This document shows, one piece after another, positions 16,736 through 25,830 of a DNA stretch of 64,000 nt (position 1 is its first letter; each line of letters begins with the position of its first letter). The notes beneath the pieces are model-generated. The model saw nothing but the letters and a program-made list of their open reading frames with translations, was not told where the DNA came from and did not search any database. The stretch spans positions 1 through 64,000 of the forward strand of contig NZ_LT607655.1 in assembly GCF_900095265.1 (NCBI RefSeq), given 5' to 3'. The DNA is from Janthinobacterium sp. UMAB-56. GTDB lineage: Bacteria; Pseudomonadota; Gammaproteobacteria; Burkholderiales; Burkholderiaceae_D. The position numbers and the translations under genes were made by a program.

Positions 16736-18969
16736 TGGCCGCTCTCAGGCGTAAAAAAACCGCCATCGGGCGGTGCGTTGAGGTCGGGTGGTTGTGGCGG
16801 CATGCCTTGCGGATCGCCATCTATGGCGGCGGGGCCGGGATCGAGCGCCGCATCGGGCGCTTCAGGTATGGCTGGCTGGCCTGGCTGTTCCTGTACTTCG
16901 CCGGGCGGCATGCCTGCCATGCCTGGCGCTTCTGGTACGGCGGGCGTGGGCGCTGGTGCGGCGCCAGGTTGCGCCGCGGCCGCGGCCTGCTGCTGCTCGA
17001 CAATCAACTCAATGCCGAATTCCTGCGCCAGTACCTGCGCCAGCTGGGCCGGCATGGTCGGGTAGATCAGTTTCAGGCGGTCGGTCTCTGCGCGGTAGCG
17101 GTCCAGCAGCAGCTTCTGGTTGTCGACTTCCTTGCTGTCACTCAGATCGTTGTATTTCTCGCCGATTTCCTTGAGTGAGGCCTCCAGCATCTGCACGTGC
17201 TGGTTAGTCTGCTCCATCTTCTGCTTAACCTGCGGCGGCACCTTGTCGCCGTCCTCTTCCTTCAGGATCGGGCTTTCCTTGCCGATTTCCATGCAGTGCC
17301 ACGTTTGCTCGAGCAACTCGCGCGCGTCGATCAGCGCGGCCGTGGCTGGATTACTCATTGCCCAGTCGGCGAACGCGCGCAGCTTGTTGATTAGGATTTC
17401 TTTTTGCATGAAACTGCTCGTGCCGGTGGCCTGCCAGTCCATGAACGACGTCTTGCCGAAGCGCTTGATCTCGGCCCAGGCCTGCGCCGCCTCGTCACCG
17501 TGGATCTTCTGGACCGTCTCGACCTCTAGATACTTCAGGTTCCAGTTGATGATGCTTTCGATGATGGGCTCGATCCAGTTGGCGTCGATGTTCTGGATCA
17601 CCTCCTTGATCGGCAGCGACGAGGCCGACATGATCATGCTGATGCCGGCCGCCGTCTTGTTCAGGTTGCGCGAGTCGTCGCCCTGGGTGTACTTGGTGAT
17701 GCCGGTGTCGTCATCGCTGAACTGCTCGGACATGCGGATCACGTCGAGCCAGCCGCCGGTGATGTCCTCTTCCTTGTGGTCGATGATCGCGTTGGCGCGC
17801 TCTTCTGCCGACAAGCCCGCCTTCATCTGGAACACCTTGCCGGGATATTTCTTGAAGTCCTCGGTAGGCAAGAACTTGCTACGGTCAACGCTCTTGGTGC
17901 CCAGCAGAGCCATGCCTTTGCCTTCCATGAACAGGCGGAATGCCGCATTCACGGTCTTCTGGTGCGCGGCGTTGTTGTCGGCCACGCCCACGCCCCAAAT
18001 CTCGTGGTCGACTTCCTCGTAGCAGCACGACAGCGCGGGCGTCTTGTCGCCATATGGGCTTTCGCTGACCTTCACCACCACGCCGCCAGCCATGATGGCG
18101 ATCACGCTGATCATCGTGCCGGCATCGATACCGCTGGCATTCGGGTCGATAGGGCCGCCCAGCGCGCTGCGCGGCACCTTACCGAAAAAGCGCGCCACCT
18201 TGATGCGGCCGTTCTTGTTCCAGAATTCCATGTTGCCGCGCATCTGGCCGGCGATCTCCGAACCCGTCTCGCTGCCGTTGTTGGCGGCGCCCTGCAACGC
18301 CTCGCTGATGTTGCGGTACGACTTGTCGGCACGCCAGGCAGCGACGGTGTGCGGGCTCTCCATCGTTACCCAGAAGATGCCAAGGCCATCAGGGATGGTG
18401 CGTGCCTCTGGGTCGGGGTAGGCGTCCAGCGTGCTGCCCAGCTCGAAGTATGGGAAATCGAACTCGTATTTCTGTTCCTTGATCTGGGTGTGACCCAGGG
18501 AGTTGTCCGCCACGGTTTCGGTCAACGTTTCCTTGCGCACAAACGGCCCGTACACGAAGCCGGTACCGTAGGTGGCCAGCGTGTTGACGCCGGTCTTGAT
18601 CATCTGCCGGAACTTCATGCGCTCCAGCTGCTCGGTGACGATATCCTCGACGACGTCGGCGAACTTGGCCAGCGACTCATTGGTCGGGTTGGTGTCGAAA
18701 GGCAGCTCACCATTGCCGAACAGCGCGTCGTTGATCTTGGCGCGGCTGGCGCGCACCTTGTTGCGGGTCGAGCCGATGAACAGGCCCGCGGCCTTCTTGG
18801 CGCGCGCGGCGCCCGTGCCGCTGGTGTCGTCGGCGCGCGGGATGCGCATCACGTCCTGGTAGCACTCCAGCAACTTGAGCTCTTGCGGCTTGCGCGCGCG
18901 CTCCCACTCCATCAGGCGCTCTTCCAGCAGGTTGCCGAGGGCACTGGTGGATTGGACTGCTTCGGTCAT
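16732..18969 (-). CDS. Portal protein (head-tail connector)
   Basis: Forms the dodecameric ring through which DNA is packaged and ejected. The 745-residue product shows portal features: an N-terminal helical region (LLEERLMEWERARKPQELKL), a central stem/wing region (FVYGPFVRKETLTETV, PYFELGSTLDAYPDPEARTI) and a helical crown. The last 100 residues or so are a low-complexity Pro/Ala/Gln tail (AAAQPGAAPAPTPAVPEAPG) that is probably flexible. Its place between the large terminase and scaffold genes and its size fit podoviral portals of the P22/N4 type (700-760 residues). Confidence 0.85.
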   Translation of the reverse strand: MTEAVQSTSALGNLLEERLMEWERARKPQELKLLECYQDVMRIPRADDTSGTGAARAKKAAGLFIGSTRNKVRASRAKINDALFGNGELPFDTNPTNESLAKFADVVEDIVTEQLERMKFRQMIKTGVNTLATYGTGFVYGPFVRKETLTETVADNSLGHTQIKEQKYEFDFPYFELGSTLDAYPDPEARTIPDGLGIFWVTMESPHTVAAWRADKSYRNISEALQGAANNGSETGSEIAGQMRGNMEFWNKNGRIKVARFFGKVPRSALGGPIDPNASGIDAGTMISVIAIMAGGVVVKVSESPYGDKTPALSCCYEEVDHEIWGVGVADNNAAHQKTVNAAFRLFMEGKGMALLGTKSVDRSKFLPTEDFKKYPGKVFQMKAGLSAEERANAIIDHKEEDITGGWLDVIRMSEQFSDDDTGITKYTQGDDSRNLNKTAAGISMIMSASSLPIKEVIQNIDANWIEPIIESIINWNLKYLEVETVQKIHGDEAAQAWAEIKRFGKTSFMDWQATGTSSFMQKEILINKLRAFADWAMSNPATAALIDARELLEQTWHCMEIGKESPILKEEDGDKVPPQVKQKMEQTNQHVQMLEASLKEIGEKYNDLSDSKEVDNQKLLLDRYRAETDRLKLIYPTMPAQLAQVLAQEFGIELIVEQQQAAAAAQPGAAPAPTPAVPEAPGMAGMPPGEVQEQPGQPAIPEAPDAALDPGPAAIDGDPQGMPPQPPDLNAPPDGGFFTPESGQ

Positions 18970-18980
18970 GGGTAGGCGCC

Positions 18981-20417
18981 TTAAAAGTAAAAGCCGTTGG
19001 AATCCGGCATCTGTTGTTCGATTTCGACGGAGAATTCCGCCTCTTTCCTACTGATGCCGTAGCGGCGCATCATCCAGGCGTAGCGCGTGGCCGCCATCAG
19101 GTCATCGGCCAGCTTGACGACCTTGCCGTCCTTGCGGTGGTACATCCGGAATTCTTCGAACCATTCCGTCAGGTGGCTGAACACCTTGAACTTCTTCAGC
19201 TGCATCCGCTGCAGCATGTCCTGCAAGCCTGCCTCGACGCCATTGGTGCCATCGGGGAAGGTGGCGCGCTCGGGCATCATCTGCAGGCCGGTCTTCTTGT
19301 ACTGCGCGGCCAGCTGCTCGCCGCTGCCTTTGTCGTGTTGCAAGCCGTCATGCGGCCAGGCGATCGGCAGCCACCTCGGCCATTCCTTCAGCGACAGCGC
19401 GAACATTTGCGGTGTCTGCTCTTTCTGGCGGTGGCAATCAGTGACGTAGAACGTGTCGGTGTCGCGGTCCCATGCCACCTTGACGCCGGCGCTTGGGTGA
19501 TCCCAGCCGAAGTCCATGCCGCCGCTCTGCGCCCAGTGCGCCGGGATCGGGAACGCTTCAACCTTCAGCGACTCTTCGTCGACCGGGAAGATGCGGCCCG
19601 AACCCAGCGACGGGATGCCTTTGGTGCGCGCCTCACGCTCGTGCGCGGGATAACTGGCGATAATTGCTTCACGCTGCTCGGGCGTGTAATGCCCTGCATC
19701 GTTGATCGTCATGTTCGTGACGTGGGTACCTGCTGGCTTGTCCAAGATGAAACGCTTCACCGTTGTCGTCATGCCCTTGAGGGGGGTGAAGGTCATGTAC
19801 ACCAGGCCATTCGTGGCGTTGGTACGGGTCAGACCTTCCATGTAGACGTCGTCATCGGGCTCTTCATCGAACCAGACCAGCTGCAGCGTCTCGGCCTGGA
19901 ACTTCTCTCGGCCCTGGTCATAACTTTTAAAGCCCAGCAGACTCTCACCAGCCTGCACGTCGCCACCACCGCCGTGCAGGATCACCAGCGTATCGAGCGC
20001 ATCGGCCACGCCGCGCTTGAGCGATTTATCCTTGATCGCGTCTTTCGGGATGGCGCCGGTACCGAGCGCGTTGATACGGCCACACAGCACTCGCTGTACT
20101 GAATCGCGCGTTACCTCGGTCGTCACACCGGCGGCCCAGCCCGCAATCGGCTTGTTGAAGACGCGGCCTTTCCAGTCATCGGGGTAGCGGCCGGTCATGT
20201 GCATGGCTGTTTCGAAGCCAGCGGACCAAGTCTTGCCAAGCTGGTTGCCCGCCATCAGTAGGCGCTCGCGGAACGTCAGGCCGGCAGCATGAAATTCCTG
20301 CTGCTTGGCGTACGCGCTGTAGAAGTTCAGGGCATTCTCGCGCTTGAATAGCTCACGGCCCTCCATCAGCTCCAGCAGCTCCATGCGCTCATCAAGCGAC
20401 AGCAACGATAAATCCAC
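18981..20417 (-). CDS. Terminase large subunit
   Basis: Packaging motor ATPase and nuclease, 478 residues. Walker A is GNQLGKT at residues 57-63. Walker B is LQLVWFDEEP near residue 190, with the catalytic Glu. The RNase H-like nuclease begins at GMDFGWDHPS, where the first acidic residue of the metal site lies. The start is a GTG 3 bp downstream of the small subunit stop codon. The downstream portal gene begins 11 bp after its stop. Together with the portal and tail genes it suggests headful packaging as in P22, an inference from family only. Confidence 0.93.
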   Translation of the reverse strand: MDLSLLSLDERMELLELMEGRELFKRENALNFYSAYAKQQEFHAAGLTFRERLLMAGNQLGKTWSAGFETAMHMTGRYPDDWKGRVFNKPIAGWAAGVTTEVTRDSVQRVLCGRINALGTGAIPKDAIKDKSLKRGVADALDTLVILHGGGGDVQAGESLLGFKSYDQGREKFQAETLQLVWFDEEPDDDVYMEGLTRTNATNGLVYMTFTPLKGMTTTVKRFILDKPAGTHVTNMTINDAGHYTPEQREAIIASYPAHEREARTKGIPSLGSGRIFPVDEESLKVEAFPIPAHWAQSGGMDFGWDHPSAGVKVAWDRDTDTFYVTDCHRQKEQTPQMFALSLKEWPRWLPIAWPHDGLQHDKGSGEQLAAQYKKTGLQMMPERATFPDGTNGVEAGLQDMLQRMQLKKFKVFSHLTEWFEEFRMYHRKDGKVVKLADDLMAATRYAWMMRRYGISRKEAEFSVEIEQQMPDSNGFYF

Positions 20418-20419
20418 CT

Positions 20420-21004
20420 TTACCCGCCAGCCTTCGCCAGAAGCTCGTTCAAGCGCCTATCGACCTGCTCCGGCGTTTTCTGCGGCGGTGGTGGCGGCTC
20501 GTTGTCCTTGTTCGCGTTCAGCAGCTTCAAGGGAATTTCCGCCGCACTGTTCGCCAGCTTGTGCAGCGCCGCCATGGCCGTCAGGTGCTGCGGCGTGCTC
20601 ATCGGGTCCACTTCATCGACACGTTCGAGCGCCTGGCTGGCCATCAGCGACAAGCGGTGCATCGACGATGCGTTCAGCTCGGCGGAGCAGGCGACGTTTT
20701 CGCTGATGTTCGACAGCTTGCGCGCCAGGTCGGAAACGATGCGCTGCTTGCCGAGCGGCAATGTGCCGAACAGTTCGGCAATTTGCTTATTTGCCGCATC
20801 GGCCTGGACCATCTTTTCCGCTATGACACGCAGGTCTTTTTGCGCATTCGGCGCTTCGGCTTTATTCGGCTTTATTCTTCGGCGAATCGACGATTCATTG
20901 ACGCCGAATTCTTGCGCCAGCGCGTTGATCGAAATGCCGTCGACCAGGTGGCGCCGCTCGACTTCAATCCACTGGGCATCGGTCAGCGACGATTTGCGAC
21001 CCAT
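20420..21004 (-). CDS. Terminase small subunit
   Basis: DNA-recognition subunit of the packaging machine, 194 residues. The N-terminal 50 residues form a helix-turn-helix (TDAQWIEVERRHLVDGIS, then ALAQEFGVNESSIRRRIK). A long helical oligomerisation region follows (KMVQADAANKQIAELFGTLP), then a Pro-rich patch (NEPPPPPQKTPEQ) and a C-terminal helix likely to touch the large subunit. It lies 2 bp before the large subunit gene, as is standard. Confidence 0.83.
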   Translation of the reverse strand: MGRKSSLTDAQWIEVERRHLVDGISINALAQEFGVNESSIRRRIKPNKAEAPNAQKDLRVIAEKMVQADAANKQIAELFGTLPLGKQRIVSDLARKLSNISENVACSAELNASSMHRLSLMASQALERVDEVDPMSTPQHLTAMAALHKLANSAAEIPLKLLNANKDNEPPPPPQKTPEQVDRRLNELLAKAGG

Positions 21005-21043
21005 GACCAGTTCTCCTATGAAAAAATACGCGCAGAATGCAAA

Positions 21044-21072
21044 AAGCCCGCGACCATTTCTGGTAGCAGGCT
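21044..21072 (-). terminator. Terminator-like imperfect hairpin
   Basis: AAGCC (from 21044) pairs with GGCTT (to 21072), and ACCA with TGGT closes a TTTC loop, with an internal mismatch between the two stems. On the minus strand it ends in a run of five T. It lies between the possible late regulator gene and the terminase genes. Confidence 0.5.
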
Positions 21073-21140
21073 TATTTCCGGGCGCACGAAGCCCCGACAG
21101 GTCGAAATATACGCGGCTTTTTTCTTGGTTGCAACCTCTT

Positions 21141-21479
21141 TCAGCAGGCGATGCGGCTTTTCAGCAGCGAAAACAGCGATTCAATGGCGAGATCGAACAC
21201 CACTTCAAAGTCCGCACGCCAGGCATTGAACGTGTTCAGCCCATAGTGCGAAAGTACGGCTGTGCGCTGCAAAACCGGCAGTTCCCACACGGCAGAATCG
21301 ACCGCGCGCACTATGAGCTTGTCCACTTCGACCTCGATATCCTCGATGGAGTGAATGCGGGCGTCGGGCGCGCCCAGGCACTCACGCCGCGCGCCTTCGC
21401 CGACGGCGCCGCCGACGCTCATGCATTCCGCCCAACGGTCGAGCATGCCTTTGATGCTGTCGTAGTGTTCTTGTCGCAT
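21141..21479 (-). CDS. Possible late-gene regulator (antiterminator-like)
   Basis: A 112-residue helical protein with no certain family. The segment LPVLQRTAVLSHYGLNTFNA resembles the sigma-region-like core of phage antitermination or RinA-type regulators, and the gene occupies the place of such regulators, just before the terminase genes. The start at 21479 has AGGAAA 7 bp upstream; an in-frame ATG at 21524 lacks support. If correct, it would switch on the late minus-strand operon. Confidence in this role is low. Confidence 0.5.
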   Translation of the reverse strand: MRQEHYDSIKGMLDRWAECMSVGGAVGEGARRECLGAPDARIHSIEDIEVEVDKLIVRAVDSAVWELPVLQRTAVLSHYGLNTFNAWRADFEVVFDLAIESLFSLLKSRIAC

Positions 21480-21577
21480 CGAATTTCCTATTTTTAATCT
21501 GTTTTTAATTGCACTTTTTGCCATTTTCCGAGGCGGTGCGCTGGATTTGTACCGATGACTACCGATAATCGTGCTAT

Positions 21578-22645
21578 TCAGGATTCATGCGGTTTGCCGG
21601 GCTGGTCTTCGCCAGTTTCTCGCCGTGGTGTGAATCCCATTTTTTCGGCCATGCGGCCCTGGGCTTGCACAGCGATGTCGAGGTTCTTCTCAAGGTAGGC
21701 CATGGTGGTGCTGGGGTTCTTGTGACGCATGACCTTCTGGATGGTCTGGATCGGCACGCCGGATTCCGACAGCAGCGTGGCAAAGCTGCCGCGCAGGCGA
21801 TGCGGCGTGATGCCTTTCGTCTTGCAGTGGGCGTTGGCAGTAGAGATCGGACGGCGCGCGAAGCCGGGCGGCTGCTGGCTGCCGTCCTTGCGCGCGGTAA
21901 TCAGGCCTTCGGGTTGGCGCCGGGGTTGCAGGTAGTCGACCAGCCAAGCAGGCATAGGCACCGGCTCGGCTTCTTTGCCCTTGGTGATGCCGGGCGTGTA
22001 GGTGCGGCGCTCCCAGTCGATCCATTCCCAGCGCGCGCTGGCGGCTTCGCTTTCGCGCAGGCCCAGGCCGAACATGAAGCGGATGGCGGTGGAGACGGCG
22101 GGGGAGCGGCGGCCGGCGCCGTCGATGGCATCGAGCCACTGCATGGCCACGTCGAGCGGCAAGATCTTGCGCGGGCGCTTCTGTGTGCTGAGCATGGCCA
22201 CGTTCCATGGCCGGCATGCCAGCATTCCCTGCGAAACAGCCCAATTCGTCACCAGCCGCATCACGCGCAGCCAGTGGTTGGCCGTGGCCGGCTCGCGCGT
22301 GGTCAGGTGTTCGTTACGGGCCAGCTCGATGTGGCGCGCAGTGATCTCGCTGACGAGTAGATCGCCCAGGTCGTACAGGTGCAGGCGGTAGCAGGTGCTG
22401 ACGCTGCGCACGTGGGCGGCGCTCGACACCGGGCCGCGCACCAGTAGCCACTCGGCGAAGAGCGCGCGCAGCGTCGGTACCGGTTTACCGCCGTTCGTGC
22501 GCACCACCTCTTCATCGTAGGCGCGGCTGGCCACCGCTTCAGCGCGGGCCTTGGCGCGTTCGCGCGTGCTGCGCTGAACGCGGCTGCCGGCCACCTGGAA
22601 GCGGTAGTGCCAGATTTTTTTGACCTTGAACAGGGCGAATGTCAT
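21578..22645 (-). CDS. Second tyrosine recombinase/integrase
   Basis: A full-length tyrosine recombinase of about 355 residues: catalytic Arg in GLGLRESEAASARW, His and Arg in PHRLRGSFATLL, His in VMRHKNPSTTMA and nucleophile Tyr in AYLEKNL. It is unrelated in detail to integrase 1. It sits in the prophage interior between the P-like replication gene and the late-regulator gene, far from both prophage ends. It may be a resolvase, a remnant of an older element or an alternative integrase. The ATG at 22645 is taken as start; a GTG at 22654 is also possible. Confidence 0.88.
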   Translation of the reverse strand: MTFALFKVKKIWHYRFQVAGSRVQRSTRERAKARAEAVASRAYDEEVVRTNGGKPVPTLRALFAEWLLVRGPVSSAAHVRSVSTCYRLHLYDLGDLLVSEITARHIELARNEHLTTREPATANHWLRVMRLVTNWAVSQGMLACRPWNVAMLSTQKRPRKILPLDVAMQWLDAIDGAGRRSPAVSTAIRFMFGLGLRESEAASARWEWIDWERRTYTPGITKGKEAEPVPMPAWLVDYLQPRRQPEGLITARKDGSQQPPGFARRPISTANAHCKTKGITPHRLRGSFATLLSESGVPIQTIQKVMRHKNPSTTMAYLEKNLDIAVQAQGRMAEKMGFTPRRETGEDQPGKPHES

Positions 22646-22725
22646 GGGCGCCACCAGGCGGATTGGTTGGGTGATTTCATCGTGCTACTTCCTCTTGTGG
22701 CTGAAAAAACTTGTTTATGGCATCG

Positions 22726-23487
22726 CTACGTCAGGCCGAGTACTTCCTTGGCATTCGCGATCTGCACCGCATAGAGCGTTTTGTCGCCAGCGTCCACGCG
22801 CTGCATGATCCGCCGCGCCCAGCGCAAATGGTCGAAGTCGCGCGGCTTGGCGGCCTTGTTCACGCCCATGGCGTCGAGCTCACGCAGCATGCGCGCGGCA
22901 TCCTCTTTCGACAGGTTGGCCAGGCCGGGCGCGGGTAAGGCAACGGCGGGCGGGGGAATTGGCGCCCACTCGCTGCGCGCCATCTGGGCCTTCAGGGCGG
23001 CGGCCCAGCGGTCTTTCACCTGTCCATAGGATTGCGTCATCAAATCGCGTGAGAGCAGCATGGCTGCCCAGTAGACGGCTGGGTGCGACCACACCCCTAC
23101 CTCACCCTTGCGACGAGCTTGTATACCATCCACAGCCTCGTGGTAAGCCTGCACAGGGTCTGCGAAAGGTTTGCATGCCTGGATAAACTCGGCGCAGGAG
23201 GGTGGTTTCTGGTAGCGGGTACGGCAAGCCTTGAGGCCGACCGCTACGTCTTCGGGCGTGATCCCTTCGTCTTCGAATGCCTCGACCCATGATTCGGCCC
23301 AGTTGTCGATCGCCTGCTGGCTGGCGAAGTTGGCGCTCCACCAGTGCGGGTAGGCGCCATCGAGCCGGTTGTACAGGTGGTCGATCATCGAAATACCGAG
23401 GCGGGGGTGCGGGTCGAACCACTTCGAATACGGCCGCGTGGTCGGCTCGGCAAGCGCGCCACCGGCCATGCCGGTCAGCGCGCTCAT
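22726..23487 (-). CDS. Phage replication protein P-like (helicase loader)
   Basis: A 253-residue protein resembling lambda P-type helicase loaders: VDHLYNRLDGAYP-like segment (MIDHLYNRLDGAYPHWWSAN), WAESWVEAFEDEGITPED, then LKACRTRYQKPPSCAEFIQA, a pattern shared by P proteins of many prophages. It should bring the host DnaB helicase to the phage origin. Its start overlaps the O-like gene's stop by 4 bp, giving the classical O-P order. It is followed by the second integrase gene. Confidence 0.78.
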   Translation of the reverse strand: MSALTGMAGGALAEPTTRPYSKWFDPHPRLGISMIDHLYNRLDGAYPHWWSANFASQQAIDNWAESWVEAFEDEGITPEDVAVGLKACRTRYQKPPSCAEFIQACKPFADPVQAYHEAVDGIQARRKGEVGVWSHPAVYWAAMLLSRDLMTQSYGQVKDRWAAALKAQMARSEWAPIPPPAVALPAPGLANLSKEDAARMLRELDAMGVNKAAKPRDFDHLRWARRIMQRVDAGDKTLYAVQIANAKEVLGLT

Positions 23488-24236
23488 GTTGCAGGCCCTG
23501 GCGGCGGCCGGTGGCGGTTGACGTGCGCAGTGGGGTCGAACTTCGGTGGTCGGCCGCCGCCAAGGCCTGGCAGGGCACGCTCATTGCGCACCCAGTTGCG
23601 CCAGGTGGCCGCCCAATCGGCCTTTTTGCCCTTGGCGCCAGGCACCGCGATCCAGTAATCGCGGAAGCGCTGCACGGTTGCCTCGGCGGACAGGTCTGGC
23701 CGCTCGGTTTTGCAGAACGCGATGTCGGCTTCGGTCGGCGCCCAGTCCGCAGGCAACCGCGAAGCGGGTGCGGCTACCTCTGCTCTTGACCTTTCTTTTG
23801 TAGTTAACTTCTTCTCTTCTCTTTTCTTCTCTTCTCTAGCTAACGCTGGTGTAACGTTCTCAGCGTTACATGTAGCGTTACTCGGGGCGTCAGTGCGGAA
23901 ATTCGCCACACGTTTCGCTGTCTGTGCGCGACCTTTTGCGGTTGCACCGTTGTGTTTTTCGAAGTTCGGCAGCATCAAACCGGCGCCGGTTTCCACCAGC
24001 CATGCCACGTCGATCATCGCTTGAGCGAACCCAGCAGCCCCCGCGATACGATCAAGTAACGCACATGTAACGCCGTCAGCGTTACCATTTACCGTTTGCT
24101 GGTCGAACCAGCGCCAGATGCGGAAAAGCTTGCCGACTGTCAAATCCGGGTCATCCCAGCCCATGCGCGCAGTGATCGCGAAGACCTCGGGTTTATCCGG
24201 TGTGGAGCATTCCAGTTTGAGCCATTCGCCTGCCAT
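23484..24236 (-). CDS. Phage replication initiator (O/DnaT-like)
   Basis: A 250-residue protein with an N-terminal winged-helix-like region (WLKLECSTPDKPEVFAITAR, LTVGKLFRIWRWFDQQTV), then a charged linker (REEKKREEKKLTTKERSRAE). Its C-terminal domain (WAPTEADIAFCKTERPD, RFRDYWIAVPGAKGKKADW, WRNWVRNE) matches the primosomal DnaT/replication protein C-terminal pattern. It should bind the phage origin and recruit the P-like protein. It starts at ATG 24236, right at the stop of the preceding gene. The region 23840-24080 shows several near-copies of AACGCT/AGCGTTAC within the coding sequence, which may serve as origin iterons. Confidence 0.75.
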   Translation of the reverse strand: MAGEWLKLECSTPDKPEVFAITARMGWDDPDLTVGKLFRIWRWFDQQTVNGNADGVTCALLDRIAGAAGFAQAMIDVAWLVETGAGLMLPNFEKHNGATAKGRAQTAKRVANFRTDAPSNATCNAENVTPALAREEKKREEKKLTTKERSRAEVAAPASRLPADWAPTEADIAFCKTERPDLSAEATVQRFRDYWIAVPGAKGKKADWAATWRNWVRNERALPGLGGGRPPKFDPTAHVNRHRPPPGPAT

Positions 24237-24586
24237 CACGCCACCTCGCCAGTTTCAGCGCCGCCCTGGCGGCGCACAACCGTCACTGGCTGCGGCTCGC
24301 TCGGGCCACGATGATGCGCCGTGGCCACGCTACAGGCGCTGGCAGCGGTCTTGCCCTGCAATGCCTGGCGCGTCGATGCCTTGATGGTGTAGGTGATGTT
24401 GCTGAGCTCGATGTGGGCCAGCAGCAGGCTGGCGAAATGCTTGCGCATGTTGCATTCCATGCCGGACTCTTCCAGATCAAAGCCAGCGCGCTCGCAGATC
24501 TGGTAGAAGGTGCCGGGACCGACCAGCAGCGTTTGCAGCACCAGGTATGGACGGGAGCCGACATACGGCATCAAGCGCGCCGTCAT
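24236..24586 (-). CDS. Hypothetical early phage protein
   Basis: A 116-residue protein. The first 75 residues look like a compact helical domain (YVGSRPYLVLQTLLVGPGTF, then YQICERAGFDLEESGMECNM), possibly winged-helix. The rest is low-complexity. It overlaps the start of the replication initiator gene by one base and is presumably co-transcribed with it. No known family was recognised. Confidence 0.55.
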   Translation of the reverse strand: MTARLMPYVGSRPYLVLQTLLVGPGTFYQICERAGFDLEESGMECNMRKHFASLLLAHIELSNITYTIKASTRQALQGKTAASACSVATAHHRGPSEPQPVTVVRRQGGAETGEVA

Positions 24587-24672
24587 GGCTTCACCTGCGC
24601 TGCCTGGGGCTTCATCGAAAACGCGGAGTATGTTATTCTTGGCATGTTCGTTTTAAGTAAGAGTTTTAGGAA

Positions 24673-24698
24673 GCCCGCCTTGTACGCGGGCTTTTTTT
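24673..24698 (+). terminator. Rho-independent terminator (plus direction)
   Basis: GCCCGC (24673-24678) and GCGGGC (24686-24691) form a stem followed by seven T on the plus strand. There is no obvious plus-strand gene upstream of it. It may stop antisense transcripts from the plus strand or, less efficiently, act on the minus strand. Confidence 0.65.
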
Positions 24699-24707
24699 CG
24701 TCCGTGC

Positions 24708-25070
24708 TTATTGCGCCTGCTGGTGCAGCGTTTCTTTCAGGAGGTAGCCTTCGAGCGCCCAGATCTTCTGCTCGGCGTTCAGACGCGCCACTTCCTGGCC
24801 GATTTCGGCGTCAAAGTTTTCCGGACTGGCACAAGCGCTTTCGCCGGTGACGGTGAAACCATTGCGCAGCACCAGGACGCAGAACGTCAGCAGATGCAGC
24901 GGCGGGGTCGAGCCATCGTCGACACCGCCATCGATGGCCGCGCCGCGCACGCCGTCAGCGGCCGTGAAGTAGTGCGTCTGTGCGATGGCTGCTTGAATGT
25001 CTGCTGGCGTGATGCGCGGCGCAGTCTTGCCCTTGGCCTGGATTTGCTGCTCGATTTCTTGATCGTTCAT
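24708..25070 (-). CDS. N4 Gp49/Sf6 Gp66-family protein
   Basis: A 120-residue protein with the pattern of the phage Gp49/Gp66 family: RITPADIQAAIAQTHYFTAA near the start, then LTFCVLVLRNGFTVTGESAC and ENFDAEIGQEVARLNAEQKI before the C-terminal LEGYLLKE. Members are early phage proteins of unknown biochemical function found in many podoviruses and prophages. It stands in the early minus-strand region beyond the replication genes. Confidence 0.82.
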   Translation of the reverse strand: MNDQEIEQQIQAKGKTAPRITPADIQAAIAQTHYFTAADGVRGAAIDGGVDDGSTPPLHLLTFCVLVLRNGFTVTGESACASPENFDAEIGQEVARLNAEQKIWALEGYLLKETLHQQAQ

Positions 25071-25218
25071 ATTTCGCTTTCGATGTGTCGCCCGACCCGG
25101 TGAGCGACTGCCCGTCTTTCTCGTGCTTCCTTGCGCTGCATCTGCTGCACTTTTGATGAAGCGCAGACCTGATAGCTATCTGCGCTGCCATCCTGTAGCT
25201 GTCGGGGACTGCTTCCCG

Positions 25219-25425
25219 CTACGACGGCGGATCAGACGTGTTCATGTACTTGTCCGCCGCCTCGCGCAGCTTGTTGGTGTCGCGATACAACTGCGAACTC
25301 GCTTTAGCCCGCGCTTGCCCCTCTGGCTGGGCCTTGGCTGCCAGGTTGGCTCTGTCGCTCAGGCGCCATACGCACACTGCCTGCAGTGCGTAATCCGCTG
25401 CCGTCGCGCGCTGCTCTTTTTTCAT
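25219..25425 (-). CDS. Small hypothetical phage protein
   Basis: A 68-residue, helical, charged protein (MKKEQRATAADYALQAVCVW, then QLYRDTNKLREAADKYMNTS) with GAGG 8 bp before the ATG. No family recognised. It lies in the early region; the bases between 25071 and 25218 show no further gene. Confidence 0.5.
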   Translation of the reverse strand: MKKEQRATAADYALQAVCVWRLSDRANLAAKAQPEGQARAKASSQLYRDTNKLREAADKYMNTSDPPS

Positions 25426-25505
25426 CCTGTCCCTCGTCTTTCTGCGCCGGCGCTATCGGCCGGCCTATCGGTCTGATTTCGTACATTGGTTCCGCCTCTA
25501 TTCCG

Positions 25506-25772
25506 TTAAACCCGCATGTGCATCTTGGGGATGACGCCGAAGCTCGGGCGGCAAGGCAGCAACTGGGACCGGCGGCGCGGGCCACCGTTGGGCCCTTCGC
25601 GACGGCTGCCTGGTTGGCTACCATGACGTTGCTGGCGCGCCCAATGCAACAAGCTCTGGCGGGCCTGGTCGCTGCGCGTGACGCCAGCTGCGGCGCATGC
25701 CTGCAAGATGGTTTTCTCTTCCTCGGGGTCGAGGTAGGTTTTCAACAGCTTCGTGCGGGTGGTGATACTCAT
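25506..25772 (-). CDS. Small putative DNA-binding protein (RHH-like N-terminus)
   Basis: An 88-residue protein. The first 45 residues (TKLLKTYLDPEEEKTILQAC, then AGVTRSDQARQSLLHW) resemble a ribbon-helix-helix strand plus two helices. The rest is basic, Gly/Pro/Arg-rich and probably disordered. AAGGAAA lies 7 bp before the start. It is divergent from the zinc-ribbon gene at 25893. A role as an early transcription regulator is plausible but unproven. Confidence 0.5.
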   Translation of the reverse strand: MSITTRTKLLKTYLDPEEEKTILQACAAAGVTRSDQARQSLLHWARQQRHGSQPGSRREGPNGGPRRRSQLLPCRPSFGVIPKMHMRV

Positions 25773-25830
25773 GGGTTTCCTTTTAAAAGTGGATCTGGAC
25801 TACGGGTACTGCGGTACTAAAAAATAGGGC

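Noticed and set aside
23820-24085. AACGCT/AGCGTTAC repeats as a confirmed phage origin
   Set aside because: Several near-copies lie inside the initiator gene, as in lambda, but spacing is irregular and I could not define a consensus array. It is mentioned only in the gene entry.
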